The notes beneath the pieces are model-generated. The model ran no database searches. It was given only the letters and a program-made list of their open reading frames with translations, and was not told where the DNA came from. DNA of 64,000 nt from Atkinsonella hypoxylon (lineage: Eukaryota; Ascomycota; Sordariomycetes; Hypocreales; Clavicipitaceae): the NCBI GenBank assembly GCA_000729835.1, contig JFHB01000025.1:124001-188000 (forward strand), given 5' to 3'. The translations under genes and the position numbers were made by a program. How positions within the stretch are numbered: position 1 is the first letter of the stretch; the number at the start of each line of letters is the position of its first letter. Shown piece by piece: positions 55,241-64,000 of this stretch.

Positions 55241-57143
55241 TTTCGGAGGCACAAAGGCGACTTTTGTGGAGCCAGAGGTAGCTCTGAGGTATCGGAAAAT
55301 GGGTGGGTCTCGTGACCTCCCTGTTGCTTTAGCGCACTCCAAGGGATAGCAGAGCCCAATTATCAACACAACAGGGGTTCACCCCGATGGGGGGCCTCAT
55401 GGCGTCACTTTCCACTTTCCCACTTTCCCCCGCCGATAACTTTTTTTCTGTCGTGATTTGGCCAAATCGCCCATCTCCGTCGACGGCAGCCGCGGCATCG
55501 TCTTTCGAATTTCCTCATGCCTGTGCTTCGTAGTTGCAACGCAACGCCTCAGGCACCACAGACGCACAGCTTTTTTCGATATGCTACGGAGTACTCCGTA
55601 GGTACCTCAGAAACAGGCTGCAGTTACCACATATGGAATGTGCCCCACTTTGTCCATGAGAATATTGCCAGGATTTTCATTAATGACGTCTGCAAGTACC
55701 CTTAAAGGCACCTCAACATAAGCTAACATTCCCATATCGGTATAAGCTGTTGAACCGTTTCTTTGTAGACGGCCGATTTTATCGATACATCTCTTGCACA
55801 TCAGATAACCGGATATAGTGGCACGACGTGTGTGTGCTACGAGCCATCTTTGCAGAAGCTGGTCATAACAGGAAGAAATTCCGAGCTATTTCTCGCTCAA
55901 TAAACTTTTTTTTTTTTTTATAAACAGTTGAAAGCTTTCAATCAATTTGTGTTCATTAGCCTTTTCCATTTTCCCAGAGTGCGGCCATTACTAGAGGGAC
56001 GAGATTGTTTCGAGTCAGCGGTCCTACAGATTTAATTATTGTCATGATTCTCAAACCATGTCATGATACAGTACAATAACTCATGGGCCAAACCTAGCCT
56101 ATCCTCATCTACCTGTGATATCAAGACTTCCTTCTCTGTTGGAACAATGGGCAGCGGGCGCTCTAAATGGTGGGACAGCCCAGAAATGGGGCGGATAGAT
56201 TGTTGACCCGGAGCCCGACTGGGCTCCACACCACCAACCTCCTTAATATCACCAAGCCTCTCGCTCCTACGGAGTACACCGGTTCATACTACGTCAGTCG
56301 CCTCGACGTATTATGTATGTATGTACGCCACAACAACGAGAAATTGCTCGTGAGCAGCGACAAGACTTGACGCAAGCTGGGCTAGGATGCAATGCTGTAA
56401 CGTGGAACATGAGCCGCACTAGGAGAAGTTTATTAAACAGCATCATGTCACGAGCCTTACAAAGCTGTTGTTGGCCTTGTTATGCTTTCGGCACACGGGC
56501 ACATTCCATTCCATTACGTTCCATCCCATCCACGATCTCGCCATACCGCTGTTCGGGTTTGCCACAGGTGGCCTTACCGCTCTGATGACGATCGACCAGA
56601 CTGGCCTGTGCAACTAACTAACTAGCTGTGTTTGCTTGCCCAGTGAAACCCGGGCCGAGTCGGTGTGATGAGAGGAGCGACAAGGGGATTTGTGCTGAGC
56701 AAGCATGGCCACTACGAGACGTGACCATGGAGTTGCCCGATCGAGGCAGACAAATTTCACGCACAAGATTGCAAGCGCAGCGCAGCGCAGTATCAAATTA
56801 ATTACGCGTTTTGCAGTACCAGGGCAAATTGGCAATAGGCTTGGACCCCAACTTTTATCACTCTGGCCGTGCGCCCGTCATGCGGGTGCCAGATTACACA
56901 ACAGGGTCTGACCTACATTGCAATACTTACGGTAAGACAGGGGGCCTGTTTATGACGAAATCTGTCCCCCCTTGCCCCTTTGAGCAGGCGATTTCGCAAC
57001 AATGTCGGGCGAACAGGGATTGTTACGTTGAGTAGTAACGGTCGGGAACCGATAAGAGGATATCATCGCTAGGCTGTTGCGAATGGAATTGGGAGATAGA
57101 AATGGACACTGAGTGAGAATTGAGCTGGCCACCTGTTAACGCT

Positions 57144-57174
<31 letters not shown>

Positions 57175-58107
57175 CACCCTGGTTCATCTCTGAACAACAC
57201 AACGTCACTTGTTTCTAAGCGTCTCCATTTGCGCCACTTGAGACGCTATCGCTCCGGCCTCCACTTTTACCACACATCCTAGGCGCCATGGTCTTGCGCT
57301 CAAGATACACTGGGAGGTGTACGGAGGACGTACCTGTACCTGCTTAGGTACTTAACAAAATGGCATGTGTGTTGTCCTGCGTCATTTGCTCCAGTTGTCC
57401 GGTCTGTGTGTGACTCTGTGGTGGCCAGTGCTTCCTTCCACTATCGTGCGCTGTCAGCTGTCTGGCACCTGGCAGTCGGGCTGAGACTCATCCCAAGTAC
57501 CTCAAGTACCCGTGGGCCCCAAAACGTTTGCTGCCGGCTGCCGCTATGATGCCCGCCAGCCCACCAACCAACCATTGGCCAGCTTATTTGACCAGTTAGA
57601 ATTCTGGTCCCGACGTCAGGCAGTCCATGACCCCTAATTGCGCCAAATCCACACCCCTATGCCACACCCGACCGCCGTCCCTCGGTGCTGCAGGAGCCCA
57701 CCATCATATCCTTCCACTTCCAGAGCCCCAGCCATTTATCTACCCGCTGCCCTCGCCCTCCCTTCATTGTCTTCTTTCTTGACGAATTGGCCACGGATTT
57801 GACTCTCCTCACCTCTTCTGCCATCGGCTTCGTGACGACTCTTTCGTCCTTTCATCTCGCGGCATTCGAGGGGAAAGCCCTTCCAAAGCCTTTAAGTCGA
57901 CGAGATCGAACTGTCCATAATTGCAAACGGCTTCCTAGACCAGCTTGCATTGAAGCTTTGCGAGCACGTTCAGCTTCGCCGTCTTGCCAGTCCATCTCGC
58001 GTGTGTGCTGCGGTCTGACCGGACGACGTTGATTCCTCGTCCCGTTTTTGTCACAGTCAAAACGCATTCACACGACATACTTTGACACAGATCTTGATCC
58101 TTTTGCC
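55241..58107. other. Gene desert right part and SCOC promoter
   Basis: It holds the perfect palindrome TACGGAGTACTCCGTA (55585-55600), a further TACGGAGTA (56268), a CAG run and a T-tract (55906-55918). A 115-codon frame at 57685-58032 lies in the SCOC 5' region and is not supported as a gene. No relic was recognised. Confidence 0.35.
57144..57173. repeat. (CAG)10 microsatellite
   Basis: Ten perfect CAG units outside any supported gene. Confidence 0.95.
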
Positions 58108-58702
58108 ATGTCAGAGGACCAAGATTACCAGTCAAATGGTTGCAATGACCAGTCCCATCCTATAGAGCGATCTGACTCGTCGGTGTCAACTGCCACATCC
58201 GAGAACAATGATGCCGAAACAGATGGACCCGTCATGCACCATCCGATTCCCACTCGACCGCGATTGCCTAGCCGTGAGAGCAGTAGCCCTATTGTAGTCC
58301 CTCGTGACAGCTCCGCAATTAGTCCCCTCGACGAGCGGTTTGATCCCGACGACGTCAGAGCCATGAGCCCCCGACGAACAAGCGAAGACATCAATAGAAT
58401 GGGCAAAGAAGCAAGGGAAGAGGTGCGAAGGTAAGACTAGCCGAGTATTCATGACTTTAAACTCCATGGCCGCGCAATCTTCTGCAAGGAAAAGCTCCAC
58501 TTCCTGGCAATTTGACTGACAAGACAAAATCAGACATGCAAAACTTTTGCATGAATCCCTCATTACCATCTTCAATCGTATCGAGGCAGTCCGAGAAGAG
58601 CACGACAAACTCGACAATAACAACAAGTTTCTTCAGAAGTATATCGGCGACCTGATGAGTACGACCAAAATCACCGCAACTGGTAGCCGTGGAAAGAAAT
58701 AG
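58108..58702 (+). CDS. Short coiled-coil protein (SCOC/Slo1 family)
   Basis: Two exons (58108-58430, 58534-58702; 103-base GT-AG intron, phase 2) give 163 residues. The first 105 residues are Ser/Pro/Asp-rich and disordered. The C-terminal 55 residues form a coiled coil: LLHESLITIFNRIEAVREEH, KLDNNNKFLQKYIGDLM and a terminal TTKITATGSRGKK. This pattern (heptads, NKFLQKYIGDLM, basic tail) is that of SCOC, the Arl1/Arl3-binding Golgi protein; the yeast relative is Slo1. It probably acts at the Golgi in vesicle tethering or autophagy. Fungal members carry the long N-terminal extension seen here. The splice is required, because reading through stops at once. Confidence 0.82.
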
Positions 58703-60958
58703 CAACAACTATTGGCACAAGTATCACTACGTGTCCCGAACTAGTCAATGAATTTGTTATGAATGGCGCTCCCTAGTCACTCGGACAAAACCTTACGGAC
58801 ACCCACTACATGTTTGATTTTTTTTGGCGCAAAATGCACGTCAGATATATACAACAGCCAGCAGCTACTTTTTTGAAAACCAAGTACAGACAAATCACGG
58901 ATCGTCTGGCAATTTTTTCGCTCACGATTTCTGCATTTTGGGCTTCATCAAAAGCCTCTCGGCCGGCTTGAAACCCGGAGTTCTCCATTGGCACATATTT
59001 TTTGTCATTTTATGGCAAGAGCGCAGTATTTGCATCGACATGAGGAGGAACCGGTTGGAACAGATGGGCCTCGCTTTGCCAACTCCATTCGACTTTTAGA
59101 AAAACCCTACATTGTATATTAGCCATGGCACGAAAAATCACAGCAGGTGGACACAACCTTGCTTCAACGGCTTGATTTCGATATGACGGTCGATGCATTT
59201 CTCATTTCATGTGCACCTGACTTAGTATCATTTCGGTCCGAAATTTGTCTTTCCCCCCCCCAAAACCTATCGAAACCACTACATTTACATTTGGGATGCC
59301 TTGGGTCAAGAAGAATCCCACGAGAGCATGCCATCGGGCGTTATCAGGAAACAAAGGGGCGCTCCTTTTGTGTTTGACTGTTTATTCTTTTATTTCATTG
59401 CATCAGGAAGCGTTAGAAGATGATAGAGCACCTGGCGTGGCGTATGCGAGAATAGGGGATTGGCGACCAGATTTGAAAACGAGGCCTGTGGCTGTATGTT
59501 TTCAAGATGACAAGGATGAGCAAGTTTGTTTCGTTTATTTCTTTACATGTGTTTATGCGTCTTCGTTTTCTTTTTGCTCGCTTACAGGCTAGCACAGACA
59601 GCAGCAGTGGGCTTGCTCGAGTGGCACGGTGAAGACCAAGCACGTCACAAAAGAAGTCAAAAAAGTAATTGATACCAATACCAAGCACGATATCGCAACA
59701 ACCAAGTCGCAGACTTTGCTTTCATGCTATTCACAGGAGATGTGTTAAATTACACAACAAGATCCCTGTAGCCCACCACAGTCACCAGCCCATTTGTAGC
59801 TCCAAATCTTGTGGTACATTTAACATGGTGAGATGTTCGCCCAGATGATAGTGTCTTTTACTCATGTTACTCAGATTGACCAGTAACCTGATTCGTGCAT
59901 GACCAGCCCATCGCCTACCAGACCCCAGACCGCTTCCTCAAAGGGACGACCGAGAACCGCAACAAGCCGACCGGCTAAACTGATCGGCTTGTTTGGGAGG
60001 TCCTCCTGACCTGCATGGTGCATCACAATGGGGGCAACCCGTTCAGGCGCAGAGTCGTGGACGAAGAAACAACGGGGCAGAGAAAAAAAAAAAAAAATGC
60101 CCCGACACGGCAGTTTATTTTTACCCGTTCCAAAAAACCCTCTTTTTATTTTTATTTTTATATTTTTTTCCATCTCCCCTTATATTCCGGCTAAGCATTT
60201 TATTTGTGCCCCGTGTCCACCCGAACAGCAAGTGATATGATTACCGGGTCTGGTCCTACTCGGTGATGATTCGCGGGACCAGGGACGCGCTAATCGCGTC
60301 TGAACAGAACCATTGGGCACCAATTGCCAGCGAACCTGTAGAATGGAATCCACGTGTTAATGCGCTCGATGGTTGATTTTTTTTTTTCTCTTGGGCAGAA
60401 CCCCGAGTCGTCTGGTGTTTATTGGCAAGGCGCTGGGGCCCACTTGTTTGATACGTAGACCGGCTAAAGCTCGTTCTGTTCGCTTTACGGCGGTACTTGA
60501 GCGTATGTTCGCTTACAATAGATATAGTAAATGGACTTTTCATCATGTGTTTGGGATTAGCTACCGTGCTCTCGTGTTCATCTCGCTTTCATTATTTCCC
60601 TTATCATTCCAGGGCTCGAAAAACCAGCATGACCCCGAGTGCAACGTGATGTGTTACTTACATGCAGACCGGTTTCCCGTTCGTACGCTGCATATGCGCC
60701 AGCCCTGATGGATCGTGCATGGTGCCGCGGGACAGGTGGACTGGGTCGCGAGGGTGGTGTGATAGCTGTTGACGTAGGTTGGGCATACCTACCTGTACAT
60801 GTGTACTTTGCCTCGAGCGTTGGCGTGGTATGACGTGGCGGATGTTATGATTCTCCTTTTGCTTTTGTTCTATTTTCCCCTCTCCAAACGACCACATGAT
60901 GAATGGTTGCTGGATCCTGAAAAGGAATAGGCAGCCCATTGTACATGACTTAGGTAGG
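58703..60958. other. Gene-free region between SCOC and TRS130
   Basis: About 2.2 kb between converging genes. It has homopolymer tracts (60083-60096, 60376-60386) and TTTTTATTTTTATTTTTATA (about 60141-60162). Short frames are present but none is recognised. Confidence 0.35.
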
Positions 60959-63900
60959 CTACGCTACTATCCTCCCCTTCTGTCGTCCCATACACTCGCT
61001 TTCGAAAACAAGGGGTCCTCCTCCCGGACCACTTGCATCCAGACTCACTGTTACGCTCCGCCTCTCACTTACCACCCTGAGAGTCTCTCCGATGTTCTTC
61101 CAATCTATCTCACACGGTACAGGTGTGCGGGGCGCGCCTCTGTCTCTTGTCGACGGCACCTCTTTGATCTCGACGGTCGGAAACGGTAGGTGGCCTTCTC
61201 GCTGGGGGATCAGGACCAGCGGGATCGCAGCTTCAGTTTCGGCGGTTGAGGACGTGCTGTCGCCGGGAATCCCCCCAGGGATGACAAAGTGGCCCTTTCG
61301 ACGACCGCCCAAGAGCCATGAGTCCGAGGGGGCAGTCACTTCGTAGCTGAATTCCTCCTCGTCACGGGGCAGACCGTCTGTGTCCCATATCCGTGTCCAT
61401 TTCAGACGCAGTGTTGCAGGGATGACTTGGTTGACGATGGCCGCAGGGGCACCGGCAGAGGCCCCCCCGAAGTGGTCCAGGACGGAGGAGTCGATGCGAA
61501 TGTCGGCTGTGTGCACAACGAACAGAGAAGGGATCTCGACGGGGATCGTGATGGAGCATGGTTCCCCAAAGGATTTCGATGCTTGAATAGGCATGCGAGG
61601 ATGCTGCCTTTGCCATGTGTCGAGGAATTTGGCTAATTCTATTGCAGCATCATCCTTAGTCCCCGGGACGTGTCCGATGCCACGAAAGTGCTGAAGCCAT
61701 GGGATGCCCTCAAGATAGGCCGTCGTTATTTGGCCGAGAAGTGCTGCGCGCTCTAGGTCGTGAGGCTGCAAACCTTTCCTCGTTTCAGCTAAGACGCGTG
61801 CAACCGTGACCATGGAGTATAGTTCGAGTGGAGTTCCTTTGAGACCTTCGTTAATGGACTCTTGAATAAGGTCCTCGATTTCCTTTTGCAGAACGCTGAA
61901 ATGCAGTTTAAGACGTAAAGTTCTGTCCGCTCTTGTCGTAGCCTTGGCGCCTGGTTTTCTTTGAATTTTGTAGAGCAGTGTAGCTTGTTGCTTGGGAAAT
62001 ATCATGACGGTGTTGGATGGAAGAAACCCAAAAGAAGACTCAAACAATTCGGTCCCCAAGAGTTCGCTCTTCAGTAATCGTAGAGGACTCGACGATACCG
62101 TTTCCACGTTGAAGCGTGAGAGCAGCGCATTGTGCTTGAACACGTCCTGCACGTTCACCCCCACCGCGAGAGCGACTGGGATGTCGATGGATTTCGCGAG
62201 ATAAAATGACTCGCCTGCATTTGTAACATAGGTGACTTCTACTCGTACTGAGACGTCTCCCAAGTCCTGTTCTATGGAATATGGAAACCGCACCGTGACC
62301 TTAGCGTCGCGTGCTATGGGACCAAAAAAGACTGCACCAGATTCTGGCGGCTTGTGGAACGAAGTCGATGCCTCGTCTACCAGCTTGGCCTCCGTCGTCA
62401 ACAGGCGCAGTCCCCCAGTCGTTGGACGAAGCCGCACCTCGCAGCTCTTCAACGAATTCCAACCGGGCGTCACGATTAAATCAAGCGCATTGTTTTTGCC
62501 AAGGCTAATGTGTCTGCTTGAGGTCAACCGGACATTGAGGCCCATCGTGCGCTGGAACAAAGTTACGTCTGCATCTCTAAATATGTCGCTTGTCTGTGGC
62601 GGTGCTTGGTTGATATCTCGCTCATGGTGAAAGAAGAGGTTATTTGAAGCCAAGCTAAGGCGGCTGACGCGAAACCTTCCGGGCACAACGGACTATCCCT
62701 TATTAGTTCAAAGTCATTTTTTTCCGTTTCATTCCACACAAGGAGCAACATTTCGACAACTTACGTTAGTCTTGACAGATATCTTGTTCTTGCCAGGCAC
62801 AATGACAATAGTATCCGTGGCTTCAAAGTTGATTTCTCTGCATGGTCCGCCATCAACGCATGTAACTCTCAGCTTAATGTCATGTAGGAGAATTTCATCA
62901 GGTAGCAAGCTCCGTAGTGATACGATTAGAGAGCAGCTATCTCTCTGGTCGTGATATTCTGGCGACCCAACTAATTCGATGTCCATGAAGAAATTTGCTA
63001 GTGTTGCTTTTACTTCTGATGAACGTTCCCTGGTCAAGGCGAACAGCCTCTGCGAGATGTCGCGGATCGGCGAAGCATCAGCAGTCGCGGGTTTCTGGGC
63101 GGATGCGGCCAACGCCGGCTTTTGAAGGCGTCTTTCTCTTTCTCTCGCACAAGCCTTTCTGAGGAGTGTCAGGGCAGCGTCCACGTACTTGTCGTTGTAC
63201 TTGAGCTCCGCCAGGCACCGACAGTACATGACGAGCATTGACAGCTCCAACCGGCTCCATCCGCTGATGCCAAAGAATCGCGTGGCCGGCACGAACATGG
63301 CGGTGGCAGCAGCATACTCTTTCAGGTGGAATTTCAGAACCGCCAAATCAGCCTTGCATCCATGCGCGGCATGACTATGATTGGCGACTGTGAAGTGGAG
63401 TAGAGCCTTGTCTGTGAGTATTTCATATAGGCGGTAAAAGTCGGCTGTGTTGTCGACAGCTGTTCTCAAGATTTGATTCTCAATTCCCGAGGATGACGAA
63501 GACGTGATCGCACGTTTGCTAGCCTCATTCTTCGTACTTGGTGCGTCGCCGCTGCCATGGAGGTCAATTTCTTCCATTTCATCCAAGCCCGGTTCGCCGA
63601 CTAACGGTGCTTCATCCCAACCGTTGGACCATCCTCGTGTTTTCCCTAAGCCTTCTAAAATACTTCTGGATATCATGTATAGCTCAGCGCGCTGAGCGGC
63701 TAGTTCCTCAAGCCCAACTTTAAGGAAAGATGAGCTTTGAGATCCCTCATCCCCAAAGTTGGCCTGCCGCCCAGGTCCAGGAAACCTAGGGGCATTTGGA
63801 GGTCGACTTGATGTCTGAATGCGTAGCGAGGATGTTCTGGCAGGATGCATCATGGTCTTGGGCTCAGGGATTGAAGATTTGGGTTCTGAGCCATCCCCAG

Positions 63901-63966
63901 TAGTCAATGTGGTTGATGATGTGGGAAGAGCCTTCGTTGAGGTCTGGGCTAAGATCTGCTGGGCCA
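60959..63966 (-). CDS. TRS130: TRAPP II complex subunit Trs130/TRAPPC10, 5' part outside the window
   Basis: Two visible exons, 63966-62765 and 62692-60959, are joined by a 72-base GT-AG intron (phase 0): about 977 residues of the C-terminal two thirds. The upstream end is an intron acceptor (TTTACAG just before 63966), so earlier exons lie to the right of base 64000. The part shown has a Ser/Pro-rich disordered linker, a helical repeat region (WSRLELSMLVMYCRCLAELKY) and then beta-rich TRAPPC10/TMEM1 domains (LPDEILLHDIKLRV, TDTIVIVPGKNKISVKTN, VPGRFRVSRLSL), ending with a C-terminal domain containing LPFPTVEIKEVP. Trs130 is part of the TRAPP II exchange factor for Ypt31/Rab11 at the late Golgi. 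No start codon is visible. Confidence 0.87.
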
Positions 63967-64000
63967 CTGTAAATGCAAAGGATGCTGTCTGATTGTTGAC

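Noticed and set aside
57685..58032. 115-codon frame upstream of the SCOC gene
   Set aside because: No family match, Ser/Arg-rich chance composition, and position fits the 5' leader of the SCOC gene.
63967..64000. Start codon of the Trs130 gene at the right edge
   Set aside because: The frame would start with GTG and lacks the N-terminal domains; a TTTACAG acceptor indicates an upstream exon outside the window.

Overview
The window comes from a filamentous ascomycete, most likely a Sordariomycete of the order Hypocreales. Genes are split by short introns (mostly 50-105 bases). The gene set is fungal: quinate (qa/qut) cluster, Zn2Cys6 activator, Tps3-like trehalose subunit, HsbA-type secreted protein, and an alpha-type pheromone precursor with W-C-x-x-x-G-Q-P-C-W repeats. 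Intergenic DNA carries the words TAGGTACCTA and TACGGAGTA. The species is not identifiable from sequence alone.

Left arm (1-12.8 kb): a complete quinate-utilisation cluster, with all seven genes of the classical Neurospora qa cluster. The two regulators, the permease and quinate dehydrogenase (qutR, qutA, qutD, qutB) read as intact, although qutR runs off the left edge. The three genes at the right end, qutC (dehydroshikimate dehydratase), qutE (catabolic type II dehydroquinase) and qutG (inositol-monophosphatase-like), are broken by deletions, frameshifts and stops. This eroding cluster is the main result. The cell may still import and oxidise quinate but cannot degrade it to protocatechuate with genes from this locus.

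12.9-19.6 kb: housekeeping genes MSH4 (meiotic MutS homologue, 5 exons, with splice oddities), a FAR1-like DNA-binding protein, and the ribosome-assembly WD40 protein Rsa4/NLE1. 19.6-24.6 kb holds no intact gene but contains a decayed Zn2Cys6 regulator and a possible protease-inhibitor relic. 24.6-30.3 kb: a Tps3-like trehalose synthase/phosphatase subunit and a branched-chain aminotransferase.

30.8-42.2 kb: a secreted HsbA-type protein, a relic of valyl-tRNA synthetase, a SnoaL-like protein, a 68-residue hydrophilic protein, and a divergent pair of bacterial-type stress genes (SDR and large-subunit catalase), then a small probable mitochondrial protein. 45.4-51.1 kb: the pheromone precursor and a phosphoinositide phospholipase C. 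51.1-58.1 kb is a gene desert with an amino-acid permease relic, interstitial telomere-like repeats, direct repeats, and an inverted-repeat element. The right end has a short coiled-coil (SCOC/Slo1-like) protein and the 3' part of the TRAPP subunit Trs130/TRAPPC10, cut by the edge.

At least six gene relics (qutC, qutE, qutG, ValRS, permease, Zn2Cys6) lie in one 64 kb window, and most are too broken to appear as long open frames.
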